Source of the DNA: Sphingomonas sp. CBMAI 2297
GTDB taxonomy: Bacteria > Pseudomonadota > Alphaproteobacteria > Sphingomonadales > Sphingomonadaceae
Direction of reading: 5' to 3'
Length of the DNA: 59,253 nucleotides
NCBI RefSeq assembly: GCF_029870595.1
Contig: NZ_JAPDIR010000003.1
Span: 365,006-424,258 of the forward strand
Part shown: positions 52,683 to 59,253 of the stretch, one piece after another
Layout of the letters: each line of letters opens with the position of its first letter
How positions within the stretch are numbered: the first letter of the stretch is position 1
Notes under the pieces: model-generated
Told to the model about the DNA's origin: nothing
Seen by the model: only the letters and a program-made list of their open reading frames with translations
Database searches by the model: none
Program-made: the position numbers and the translations under genes

Positions 52683-53861
52683 ATGCCTCGCTCCGCAGTC
52701 ATCGTCTCCACCGCCCGTACCGGCATCGGCCGCGCCTATCGCGGCGCGTTCAACGCCACGCCGGCGCCGACGCTCGGCGCGCATTCGATCAAGGCCGCGG
52801 TCGAGCGCGCCGGCATCGATCCGGCGGAAGTCCAGGACGTGGTGTTCGGCGCCGCGCTCCAGCAGGGCAGCCAGGCCGGCAACATCGCCCGCACCGCGCT
52901 GCTGCGTGCCGGCCTGCCCGTCACCGTCGCCGGCATGTCGGTCGATCGCCAGTGCGCCTCGGGCCTGATGGCGATCGCGACGGCCGCGAAGGAGATCATC
53001 GTCGACAATATGGACATCGCCATCGGCGGCGGCGTCGAATCGATCAGCCTGGTCCAGACCCCGCAGATGCGCGTCGAGCCCGATCGCGAGCTGCTCGCGA
53101 TGCATGGCGACATCTACATGCCGATGCTGCAGACCGCCGAAGTGGTCGCCGCCCGCTACGGCATCGGCCGCGACCGCTGCGACGCCTATGCCCTCCAGTC
53201 GCAGCAGCGCACCGCCGCCGCGCAGGCCGCGGGCAAGTTCGACGACGAGATCGTGCCGGTCACCGCGACGATGAACGTCGTCAACAAGGAAACCAAGGAA
53301 GTCTCCCAGAAGGAGATCACGCTCGCCAAGGACGAGGGCAACCGCCCCGAGACCACGCTCGAGGGCCTGCAGTCGCTCCAGCCGGTGCTGCCGAACGGCA
53401 CCGTCACCGCCGGCAACGCCTCGCAGCTGTCGGACGGGTCCTCGGCCAGCGTGCTGATGGAGGAGAAGGTGGCGGAGAAGCGCGGCCTCACGCCGCTCGG
53501 CCGCTATGTCGGCATGGCCGTCGCCGGCACCAAGCCGGACGAGATGGGCATCGGCCCGGTCTTCGCGATCCCGAAGCTGCTCGAGCGCTACAACCTCAAG
53601 ATGGACGATATCGGCCTGTGGGAGCTGAACGAGGCATTCGCGGTGCAGGTGCTGTATTGCCAGGATCAGCTGGGCATCCCGAACGAGCTGCTCAACGTCA
53701 ATGGCGGCGCGATTTCGATCGGCCATCCCTATGGCATGTCGGGCGCCCGCATGACCGGCCATGCGCTGATCGAAGGCAAGCGCCGCGGCGCGAAATATGT
53801 CGTCGTCACCATGTGCATCGGCGGCGGCATGGGCGCGGCCGGCCTGTTCGAGGTGCTGTGA
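52683..53861 (+). CDS. Acetyl-CoA acetyltransferase (thiolase)
   Basis: A 392-residue thiolase. [20 protein letters not shown] near 85 holds the nucleophile Cys; [11 protein letters not shown] near 320 and [16 protein letters not shown] near 345 give the catalytic His; [14 protein letters not shown] near 378 gives the second Cys. It either condenses two acetyl-CoA or cleaves 3-ketoacyl-CoA; the degradative reading fits MaoC next door. GGAG precedes ATG 52683. The antitoxin-like RNA promoter begins almost at its stop. Confidence 0.95.
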   Translation: MPRSAVIVSTARTGIGRAYRGAFNATPAPTLGAHSIKAAVERAGIDPAEVQDVVFGAALQQGSQAGNIARTALLRAGLPVTVAGMSVDRQCASGLMAIATAAKEIIVDNMDIAIGGGVESISLVQTPQMRVEPDRELLAMHGDIYMPMLQTAEVVAARYGIGRDRCDAYALQSQQRTAAAQAAGKFDDEIVPVTATMNVVNKETKEVSQKEITLAKDEGNRPETTLEGLQSLQPVLPNGTVTAGNASQLSDGSSASVLMEEKVAEKRGLTPLGRYVGMAVAGTKPDEMGIGPVFAIPKLLERYNLKMDDIGLWELNEAFAVQVLYCQDQLGIPNELLNVNGGAISIGHPYGMSGARMTGHALIEGKRRGAKYVVVTMCIGGGMGAAGLFEVL

Positions 53862-53871
53862 TCGCCCTTCG

Positions 53872-53900
53872 TTGAAGAAGGGCACCTGCAATGCTATAGA
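53872..53900 (+). promoter_or_regulatory. Promoter of small RNA A
   Basis: TTGAAG (53872-53877), exactly 17 bases, then TATAGA (53895-53900). The same layout recurs 132 bases on, preceded in both copies by GCCCTTC. The start of transcription should lie near 53907. Confidence 0.7.
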
Positions 53901-53906
53901 GGTGTT

Positions 53907-53975
53907 GCAAGCGTCATTGGGTTCGTCCCGTTGATATGGGCCCCGGTCGTGCCAGCGACCGGGGCCCAAATCGTT
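53907..53975 (+). ncRNA. Candidate antisense small RNA A
   Basis: About 65 bases: a short single-stranded 5' part and a 13-bp terminator hairpin. The complement of its 5' part contains GGGACGAACCCAATGACGC, which reads as a Shine-Dalgarno plus ATG start of a peptide gene. No such gene is in this window, so it would be an antitoxin for a locus elsewhere or one lost. Ends are predictions. Confidence 0.55.
53937..53968. terminator. Hairpin A, bidirectional terminator
   Basis: TGGGCCCCGGTCG and CGACCGGGGCCCA form a perfect 13-bp stem with loop TGCCAG. Stem pairs differ from hairpin B at two positions, both compensated. A weaker hairpin with loop TGGCAG (CGGC/GCCG) follows downstream. Confidence 0.75.
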
Positions 53976-54003
53976 CGGGGCCCGGCTGGCAGGCCGCCCT
54001 TCA

Positions 54004-54032
54004 TTGAAGGTCAACGCCCGCCATGCTATCCA
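54004..54032 (+). promoter_or_regulatory. Promoter of small RNA B
   Basis: TTGAAG (54004-54009), 17 bases, TATCCA (54027-54032), matching promoter A in spacing and -35 sequence. Transcription should start near 54039, just before the antisense segment. Confidence 0.65.
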
Positions 54033-54043
54033 GGCGGCAGGCG

Positions 54044-54064
54044 ATGACATAGGCGCCTTTCTGT
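54044..54064. repeat. Direct repeat, antitoxin copy
   Basis: Matches 54225-54247 with ten and nine identical bases flanking a CG versus TTCA difference. GGCG precedes both copies. The copies lie 181 bases apart in the same orientation, as in the DRa/DRb arrangement of fst loci. Confidence 0.85.
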
Positions 54065-54095
54065 GAGCCCCGGTTGTGTCAGCAACCGGGGCTCA
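54064..54095. terminator. Hairpin B, shared bidirectional terminator
   Basis: TGAGCCCCGGTTG and CAACCGGGGCTCA form a perfect 13-bp stem with loop TGTCAG. It lies between the convergent small RNA B and toxin gene and could end both transcripts. A degenerate hairpin with the same loop TGTCAG follows at about 54104-54129. Confidence 0.78.
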
Positions 54096-54138
54096 AACGT
54101 TTGGGCCCCGAGTGTCAGCTCGAGCCCCGCCCGTGCAC

Positions 54139-54231
54139 CTATTTCTTTCGAGCCATCTCGATCACCTTCACGATCAAGGTCGCAAAGGCGAACAGCACGC
54201 CCAGAAACAGGCACAGATCGGCGAATGACAT
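54139..54231 (-). CDS. Candidate type I toxin, 30-residue membrane peptide
   Basis: A 30-residue peptide: MSFADLCLFLGVLFAF at the start, continuing through a hydrophobic helix with T18, K22 and E25, and ending in A-R-K-K. One transmembrane helix with a basic C-terminus is the plan of type I toxins (Fst/Ldr and TxpA-like). AAAGGTG lies five bases before ATG 54231, a strong ribosome-binding site. The message would run into hairpin B. Short length alone would be weak; the antisense copy of its start region, the flanking hairpins and the 5' stem-loop support it. Toxicity is inference. Confidence 0.7.
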   Translation of the reverse strand: MSFADLCLFLGVLFAFATLIVKVIEMARKK

Positions 54232-54247
54232 AGGTTCACCTTTCTGT
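54225..54247. repeat. Direct repeat at the toxin start
   Basis: Covers the toxin Shine-Dalgarno and start codon; the partner copy is at 54044-54064 within small RNA B. Confidence 0.85.
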
Positions 54248-54250
54248 AGC

Positions 54251-54268
54251 GGCGGCAGGATTGCCGCC
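54251..54268 (-). promoter_or_regulatory. 5' untranslated stem-loop of the toxin message
   Basis: GGCGGCA and TGCCGCC form a perfect 7-bp stem with a 4-base loop, immediately upstream of the toxin Shine-Dalgarno. A leader hairpin limiting early translation is a known feature of fst messages. No strong promoter is seen further upstream; TAGGTT (minus strand, 54275-54280) is a weak -10 candidate. Confidence 0.6.
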
Positions 54269-54327
54269 ACGCCGAACCTACATCCGGATCGATCATGTGC
54301 CGGGAGCCTGGCCCGTAACGGACGCGT

Positions 54328-54807
54328 CTACCGAACCCGCGTGAAATAGTTCGTCCGCATCACCGGCTTGCCGTCCGCGCCGATATAGCCGGCGGTCTCG
54401 ATCATGGTCTTCCCATCCGGCGCGACCGTGTAGATCCGCGTCGAGGCGGGAACGCCGCCCTTGCCGAGCACCATCACCAGCACATTGGGCGCCGGCAGCT
54501 TGACCGCGGCGATATCGGCTTCCGGGCTGCCCTCCACCACATAGGGCGTGCCGTCGGGCGTATAGGTGCCGGCCGTATGGTTCTCATAATCCTTGCCGAT
54601 GATGTCGACCCGGGTATGCCACCGGCCGTCGGCCAGCGCGCCATAGGTGATCGTCACGCTCTTCGGCCGCGCCTCGGGCGGCATGGGCAGGCGCTCGAGA
54701 TCGACCGCCCAGCTGCCGAGCAGAGGCGATGGCGGCGCCTGCTGGGCCAGGGCAGGCGCGGCATGGCTCAGGCCGGCCGCCAGCAGAATCGCGAAAAACG
54801 CCTTCAT
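54328..54807 (-). CDS. Hypothetical exported protein
   Basis: A 159-residue protein with signal peptide MKAFFAILLAAGLSHAAPALA. The mature part LLGSWAVDLERLPMPPEAR, followed by SVTITYGALADGRWHTRVDI and repeated T-Y-T/Y-x-x-D-G segments looks like a small lipocalin-like beta barrel. ATG 54807 follows GGGAGAGA; 54822 is an alternative. A Pho-box-like repeat lies about 60 bases upstream. Function unknown. Confidence 0.8.
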   Translation of the reverse strand: MKAFFAILLAAGLSHAAPALAQQAPPSPLLGSWAVDLERLPMPPEARPKSVTITYGALADGRWHTRVDIIGKDYENHTAGTYTPDGTPYVVEGSPEADIAAVKLPAPNVLVMVLGKGGVPASTRIYTVAPDGKTMIETAGYIGADGKPVMRTNYFTRVR

Positions 54808-54868
54808 CCATCTCTCTCCCATGGTAGATCCGGCGAGAGGATATGCCGAAGGTCGACGCGCAGTCCCG

Positions 54869-54906
54869 CTGTAACTCCCATGTAACGATTTAAATCCGGC
54901 TGTAAC
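54869..54906. promoter_or_regulatory. Pho-box-like direct repeats
   Basis: CTGTAAC-TCCC-ATGTAAC (54869-54886) has the 7-4-7 direct-repeat spacing of PhoB sites, and a third CTGTAAC lies at 54900-54906. It lies between the exported protein and the glucokinase-like gene. PhoB control is inferred. Confidence 0.45.
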
Positions 54907-55048
54907 AAAGCCGCTTGCAAGGGCGGCCCTGTTCGTTTTACGCTCTGACAACGCTGCCAATCGTAATCTTGTTGCTCATGCGGCAACGGCTATCGATAGC
55001 GGCATCCGGACCTCGCAAAGCGGGGCCGACAGGACAGGGGGTGCGCCC

Positions 55049-55999
55049 ATGGGCGAGGACTTGGCGTTGGTGGCCGATATCGGCCGCCAGTCGGTGCGAT
55101 TCGGGCTGACCGGCGGCGAAGCCGGGCCGGCACCGCGCGACATCCGCCGCTTCTCGACCAGCGAGCATCCGACCTTCACCAGCGCCCTGGTTTCCTATCT
55201 CAGCGGGCTTGGCCTGCAGGATGCGCGGTTGCCGAGCGTGCTGGCGGTGGCCGGCGCGGCGCGCGGCGACCTGATCAACCTGACCGGCAGCCGCTGGTAT
55301 ATCTCGCTCTCCGGCGTCGAGGCGGTGCTGCGCGCGCCGCCCCGCGCGCTCAACGAATGCGCCGCCAATGCGCTGGCGCTCACCACCCTGCCGCCCAGCG
55401 CCTTCACCGCGCTGCACGGTCCCCCGCCCCGCGCCGTCGAGCCCGACGGCAATTATGTGGTGATCGGCACCGGCACCGGGCTTGGCGTCGCCGCGCTGAT
55501 CAGCACGGGCGGGCGGCTCGTCCCGGTGCAGAGCGAAGCCGGTCACATCGCTTTCGCGCCCGAGACGGCGGACGAGCGCAAGTTCGCCGAATTCTGCCGC
55601 GCGCGCGGCCATGCGCTCGACGTGGAGGCGCTGGTCAGCGCACCTGGACTGTGCCTCGCCTATGCGGCGTTGTCGGGGGGCACCAAGGTGGCTTCGCCCG
55701 AGGACGTCACGCGCGGCGCCGCGCGTGATCCGGTCGCGGCAGCCGTGGTCCGCATGTTCGTCGAGCATCTCGGCGCCTTTGCCGGGGATCTCGCGCTCGC
55801 GTTCGGGGCCTGGGACGGCATCTATCTCACCGGCGCGATCAGCCGCGCCCTCCACCCCCATCTCATGGACCCCGGCTTCCGTCGCCGGATGGAGAGCAAG
55901 GCCGTGTTCCGCCGCCAGCTGGCCGAAGTCCCGGTGGCGCTGGTCAATCGCAACGATCTCGAGCTGATCGGTGCGGCGGCGGCCTATGGCAATGCCTGA
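55049..55999 (+). CDS. Glucokinase-family protein with altered active-site motifs
   Basis: A 316-residue protein of the bacterial glucokinase fold. GTGTGLGVAALI, SEAGHIAFAP, LVSAPGLCLAYAAL and YLTGAISRALHP match Glk in order. The phosphate-binding loop reads DIGRQSVRFGL instead of DIGGTNARF, and LNECAANAL (E103) replaces the NDF motif whose Asp is the catalytic base. It may be inactive as a kinase or have a different substrate. Ordinary Glk enzymes feed the Entner-Doudoroff pathway. Confidence 0.82.
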   Translation: MGEDLALVADIGRQSVRFGLTGGEAGPAPRDIRRFSTSEHPTFTSALVSYLSGLGLQDARLPSVLAVAGAARGDLINLTGSRWYISLSGVEAVLRAPPRALNECAANALALTTLPPSAFTALHGPPPRAVEPDGNYVVIGTGTGLGVAALISTGGRLVPVQSEAGHIAFAPETADERKFAEFCRARGHALDVEALVSAPGLCLAYAALSGGTKVASPEDVTRGAARDPVAAAVVRMFVEHLGAFAGDLALAFGAWDGIYLTGAISRALHPHLMDPGFRRRMESKAVFRRQLAEVPVALVNRNDLELIGAAAAYGNA

Positions 56000-56076
56000 C
56001 GCCGCCCGCCCCGCGAGCTTGCCCCGCGTGACGGATGGCGCTTGACGCTGGGGGTCGCCCGAGCCACCCCATCCCC

Positions 56077-56451
56077 ATGACCGGCCCCTCGCTAGCGCAC
56101 CGCATCCGCACCGAAGCGCACGCCATCTGGTTCGCGGTGCGCGATCCGCGCACACCGTTGATCGCCAAGCTGGTGGGCGTGCTGGTCGCCGCCTATGCGC
56201 TGTCGCCGATCGACCTGATCCCGGATTTCATCCCCGTCCTCGGCCTTGTCGACGATGCGATCGTCATTCCGATCGGCGTCTGGCTGTTCGAGAAGCTGAT
56301 CCCGCCCGCGCTCCTCGCCGAGCACCGCGCCCGCGCCGAGATCGAGACGCAGCGGCCGGTGAGCTGGCCCGGGGTGCTGATCATCCTGGCGATCTGGGCG
56401 AGCGTGGCGTGGCTGATCTGGAGCGTGGTCGCGACCAGCGAGTATAACTAG
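56077..56451 (+). CDS. DUF1232 (YkvA-like) membrane protein
   Basis: A 124-residue membrane protein. YALSPIDLIPDFIPVLGLVD near residue 45 is the DUF1232 signature. The N-terminal part is helical and soluble, with a terminal helix VLIILAIWASVAWLIWSVVA. ATG 56077 is chosen over the frame start 56035, since the sequence before it is not conserved-looking. Function unknown; monocistronic. Confidence 0.87.
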   Translation: MTGPSLAHRIRTEAHAIWFAVRDPRTPLIAKLVGVLVAAYALSPIDLIPDFIPVLGLVDDAIVIPIGVWLFEKLIPPALLAEHRARAEIETQRPVSWPGVLIILAIWASVAWLIWSVVATSEYN

Positions 56452-56526
56452 GCAAGCGTCGCCCCTAGCCCCGGGTTGGCGACTCAATCAGCAAACCGCG
56501 TCATCCCCGCTATCCCTTCAACCGTC

Positions 56527-56546
56527 ATCCCCGCGCGGGCGGGGAT
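56527..56546. repeat. REP-like hairpin, copy 2
   Basis: ATCCCCGC-GCGG-GCGGGGAT, same core as 15-34, followed by CCAGG. Confidence 0.75.
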
Positions 56547-56635
56547 CCAGGGCAGCGCGGCGCGACCGAAGCGATCACGCGGATGCTTGCCGGAAACGGC
56601 AAAGCGAGCCTCGCCGTTCTTGCCCTTCGCCCTCA

Positions 56636-56655
56636 ATCCCCGCCTGCGCGGGGAT
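56636..56655. repeat. REP-like hairpin, copy 3
   Basis: ATCCCCGC-CTGC-GCGGGGAT then GACGG, identical in core and loop to copy 1. With copy 2, 100 bases away, it flanks a 90-base segment at the 3' end of the depolymerase gene. Confidence 0.75.
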
Positions 56656-56689
56656 GACGGTGCCTGTCGATTGCGGGCGGCCCCAGGCT

Positions 56690-57937
56690 CTAGGCGGAAT
56701 GCGCCGTCATCCACTGCTCCAGGATCGGCGCGATGCGGTTGCGCCACTTGGAGCCGTTGAAGATGCCGTAATGGCCCACGCCCTCGGCGAGATGATAATG
56801 CTTCATCTCCTCGGGCAGCGCGGTCGCGATGGTCAGCGCCGCCCTGGTCTGGCCGATGCCCGAGATATCGTCCTTCTCGCCCTCGATCGCGAGGATCGCC
56901 ACGTCGCGGATCGCCGCCGGATCCACCTTGCGCCCGCGATGCGTCATCGTACCCCGGGGCAGCGCATGCGCCTGGAACACCGTGTCGATCGTCTGGAGGT
57001 AGAATTCCGCGGTCATGTCGCAGACCGAGCGATACTCCTCGTAGAACTTCATCGTCGCCTCGGCGCTCTCGTCGTCGCCCTGGACGAGATGCTTGAACAT
57101 CTCCCAGTGCGAGATCATGTGGTTGCCGAGGTTCATCGTCATGAAGCCCGCGAGCTGCAGGAAGCCCGGATAGACCTTCCGCCCCGCGCCGGCATAGCTC
57201 ATCGGCACGGTCGCGATGACGTTCTGCTCGAACCAGCTGAACGGCCGCTCGGTGGCGAGCGTGTTCACCGCGGTCGGCGCTTCGCGCGTGTCGATCGGGC
57301 CGCCCATCATGGTGAGCGTCGCCGGGCGGTTCGGATGCGCGTCGGCGCTCATCACCGCCACCGCGGCATAGGCCGGTACCGAGGGCTGGCACACCGCCAG
57401 CACGTGCGGCCGCGGATCGCCGTCCTTGCCGATAAAGGCGAGGAACTCGACCAGATAATCGATATAGTCGTCGAGGTCGAAGCGGCCGGCCGCCAGCGAC
57501 ACCAGCTTCGCGTCGCGCCAGTCGGTGATGTAGACGTCCGCCACCGGCAGCATCCGCTCGACCGTGCCGCGCAGCAGCGTGGCATAATGGCCGGACATCG
57601 GCGCGACGATCAGCAGCTTGGGGCTGCCCTCCACGCGCGCGCCATCTTCGGTGGTGCGCACGAAGCGCTTGAGCTGGCCGAACGGCTTGCGCAGCACCAC
57701 TTCCTCATGGACGGCGACCTGCCGGCCGTCGATCACCGTGCGATCGAGCCCGAATTCCGGCTTGCCGCGCGGCGCGGAGGCATGCGCGAACACCTCGAGC
57801 GCCGAGGCCAGCACCGGCCCGCCGCCGAAATAGGCGAACGGATTGGCGGGGTTGTTCAGCAGACCGGCGGAAAAATTGGCCAGCGCGCTCGCACCTGCGA
57901 GAAGCGAGCGCTGAATCTCATAAGCGTCGTACAGCAT
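56690..57937 (-). CDS. phaZ: Intracellular polyhydroxyalkanoate depolymerase
   Basis: A 415-residue alpha/beta hydrolase breaking down stored PHB. MLYDAYEIQRSLLAGASALA starts it; VAPMSGHYATLLRG near 110 and DVYITDWRDAKLVSLAAGRF near 133 are family blocks; HVLAVCQPSVPAYAAVAVMS near 180 carries the Cys nucleophile in place of Ser (the CQPS lipase-like box); GEKDDISGIGQ near 350 supplies the Asp and EGVGHYGIFNGSKWR near 385 the His. Divergent from the ABC exporter. It fits a lifestyle that stores carbon. Confidence 0.93.
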   Translation of the reverse strand: MLYDAYEIQRSLLAGASALANFSAGLLNNPANPFAYFGGGPVLASALEVFAHASAPRGKPEFGLDRTVIDGRQVAVHEEVVLRKPFGQLKRFVRTTEDGARVEGSPKLLIVAPMSGHYATLLRGTVERMLPVADVYITDWRDAKLVSLAAGRFDLDDYIDYLVEFLAFIGKDGDPRPHVLAVCQPSVPAYAAVAVMSADAHPNRPATLTMMGGPIDTREAPTAVNTLATERPFSWFEQNVIATVPMSYAGAGRKVYPGFLQLAGFMTMNLGNHMISHWEMFKHLVQGDDESAEATMKFYEEYRSVCDMTAEFYLQTIDTVFQAHALPRGTMTHRGRKVDPAAIRDVAILAIEGEKDDISGIGQTRAALTIATALPEEMKHYHLAEGVGHYGIFNGSKWRNRIAPILEQWMTAHSA

Positions 57938-58211
57938 TGCGTCCCTTCCGCCGTCCCCCTCCCCAAAAACGGCGGCGGCTATGTTAGCGTTATAGGCGAG
58001 CCGTGCTGCGGCGCAACGCCGGGCGAGGCCGTAATGCGACGGAACGATGCCCCGCGCCCATACCGCAACCACGAAATCCCGGCCGACATCCGGCTAACCC
58101 CCTCTGTATGCACGACGAACTGGCCGTTCCGGAATTCCTGTGGATATCCGGCCGCCCCGTCCCGGCAAAGGACGGTTCCCCTCTCTCTCCAATCGCGCTA
58201 GTCCGCCGCGC

Positions 58212-59253
58212 ATGGCCGAACCCGTCCCGCCTGCGCCCGCGCTCCCCGCCTCCGATGGGCCGCAGCGGCGCAAGATCTCCAATCTCCTGGTCGTGTGGGG
58301 CTTCACGCGGCGCTACCCGCTCCAGCTGCTGGTCGCGATCGTCGCGCTGATTGGCTCGTCGCTGACGACGCTGCTGATCCCCCGCACCTTCCAGAAGATC
58401 GTCGACCATGGCTTCGCCGCCGGGGCGGACACCAGCCGGATCGGCATCTATTTCCAGGGGCTGCTGCTCGTCGTGGTGGCGCTCGCGGCGTTCACCGCGG
58501 TCCGCTTCTATTTCGTCTCCTGGCTGGCCGAGCGCACCGTCGCGGACCTGCGCATGGCGGTGCATCGCAACCTGCTCCGCCTCCCGCCCAAATGGTTCGA
58601 GGAGAACCGCCCGTCCGAGATCGCCTCGCGCCTCACCGCGGACACCGCGATCGTCGAGCAGGTGGTCGGCTCCACCGTCTCGATCGCGCTCAGGAACCTG
58701 CTCACCGGCGTGGGCGGCGTCATCTATCTCTTCGCGCTCGCGCCCAAGATCGCCGCCTATCTCGTCGTCGGCATCCCGGTCACCATCCTGCCGATCGTCT
58801 GGCTGGGCAGCCGGGTGCGGCAATTCTCGCGCACCAGCCAGGACCGGGTGGCCGATGTCGGCGCGATCGCTTCCGAGACGCTGGGCGCGATGCGCATCGT
58901 CCAGGCCTTCGGGCAGGAGCAGCGCGAGGCCGAGCGCTTCCAGGGTGCCGTCACCCGCACCTTCGAGGCGGGCAAGCGCCGCTTCGGCCTGCGCGCGATC
59001 ATGACGGCGCTGGTGATCGGCTCGCTGTTCACGGCGATCACGCTGATCGTATGGGCCGCGGTGGCCGATGTCGCCGCCGGCCGGCTCTCGGGCGGATCGA
59101 TCATGGCGTTCGTGCTCACCGCGGGCCTCGTCACCGGCTCGTTCGGCGCGCTCACCGAAGTCTATGGCGACCTGCTGCGCGCCTCGGGCGCGGCCAGCCG
59201 CCTTGCCGAGCTGCTCCACCAGGAGCCCGACATCGCGGCCCCCGCCAGCCCCG
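58212..59253 (+). CDS. ABC exporter permease/ATPase, truncated by the window end
   Basis: The frame opens at ATG 58212 and runs off the end at 59253 without a stop, giving at least 347 residues. This is the transmembrane half of an ABC half-transporter: KISNLLVVWGFTRRYPLQLL, then LLIPRTFQKIVDHGFAAGAD, FYFVSWLAERTVADLRMAVH, LPPKWFEENRPSEIASRLTA, DVGAIASETLGAMRIVQAFG and TALVIGSLFTAITLIVWAAV, the MsbA/ATM1-like six-helix core. The ATPase domain must follow outside. No substrate evident. Confidence 0.9.
   Translation, partial: MAEPVPPAPALPASDGPQRRKISNLLVVWGFTRRYPLQLLVAIVALIGSSLTTLLIPRTFQKIVDHGFAAGADTSRIGIYFQGLLLVVVALAAFTAVRFYFVSWLAERTVADLRMAVHRNLLRLPPKWFEENRPSEIASRLTADTAIVEQVVGSTVSIALRNLLTGVGGVIYLFALAPKIAAYLVVGIPVTILPIVWLGSRVRQFSRTSQDRVADVGAIASETLGAMRIVQAFGQEQREAERFQGAVTRTFEAGKRRFGLRAIMTALVIGSLFTAITLIVWAAVADVAAGRLSGGSIMAFVLTAGLVTGSFGALTEVYGDLLRASGAASRLAELLHQEPDIAAPASP

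Larger units (their letters stand above)
54039..54100 (+). ncRNA. Candidate antitoxin small RNA B
   Basis: About 60 bases. Its 5' segment 54044-54064 reads ATGACATAGG, CG, CCTTTCTGT. The plus strand over the toxin start (54225-54247) reads ATGACATAGG, TTCA, CCTTTCTGT. The RNA is thus complementary to the toxin Shine-Dalgarno (9 pairs) and start codon (10 pairs). It ends in hairpin B. Confidence 0.65.

Noticed and set aside
52590..54050. A 486-residue minus-strand frame starting inside the small-RNA units
   Set aside because: It is antisense to the thiolase and its first codons fall in the repeat unit. The ATG resembles the toxin start only because of the direct repeat.

Overview
The window is a GC-rich chromosomal stretch of an alphaproteobacterium, most likely a sphingomonad. 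The evidence is the type of CtaA, the rplM-rpsI pair, type I glutamine synthetase behind a sigma-54 glnB promoter, exosortase-A-associated glycan genes, a large TonB receptor, an intracellular PHB depolymerase, and many ATGA/TGATG gene overlaps. This assignment rests on gene content and protein style, not on a database search. I saw no prophage, insertion sequence or CRISPR array. Dispersed REP-like hairpins occur near both window ends and at 24.4 kb.

Layout. 0.3-3.6 kb: heme A synthase, CutA, a secreted unknown, ribosomal proteins L13 and S9 with a strong terminator. 4.1-7.5 kb (minus): GbsR/MarR-like regulator, two DUF4166-type proteins flanking a small membrane protein. 7.7-10.8 kb: DUF1800 lipoprotein and Tat-exported DUF1501 protein. 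11-14.5 kb: VOC protein, phosphoesterase, lipid kinase, GH35-type galactosidase, tRNA-Gly(CCC). 14.5-19.8 kb: a divergent NAD cluster (KptA and nicotinamidase one way; NrtR, SPFH protein, NAD-kinase-like protein and nicotinate phosphoribosyltransferase the other). 19.8-30.5 kb: Lgt, a double AAA ATPase, M20 peptidase, VOC protein, a carotenoid-desaturase-like oxidoreductase, permease, CinA-like protein, PqqB-like hydrolase and methionine aminopeptidase. 31-33.2 kb: glnB-glnA. 33.3-42.4 kb: Pro-rich protein, TonB receptor, aldehyde dehydrogenase, quinone reductase, SLC13 permease and small proteins. 42.5-43.8 kb: S24 repressor-like protein diverging from two small genes across a TAGGA array. 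43.8-48.8 kb: exosortase-A-associated glycosyltransferase, O-ligase and acyltransferase. 48.9-53.9 kb: topoisomerase IB, MscS channel, VOC, MaoC, CMD and thiolase. 53.9-54.3 kb: a candidate type I toxin-antitoxin locus. 54.3-59.3 kb: secreted unknown, divergent glucokinase-like protein, DUF1232 protein, PHB depolymerase and a truncated ABC exporter.

The most interesting region is 53.86-54.27 kb. A 30-residue membrane peptide gene on the minus strand faces two tandem plus-strand small-RNA units. Each unit has a TTGAAG-N17-TAT promoter and a perfect 13-bp terminator hairpin, and the two hairpins differ by two compensatory base pairs. The 5' end of unit B is nearly complementary to the peptide's ribosome-binding site and start codon. 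Unit A looks like an antisense to the start region of a second peptide gene not present here. This convergent architecture recalls the Gram-positive fst/par system. Second in interest is the NAD cluster, where an NAD-consuming RNA phosphotransferase (KptA) is translationally coupled to the enzyme that recycles its nicotinamide product.
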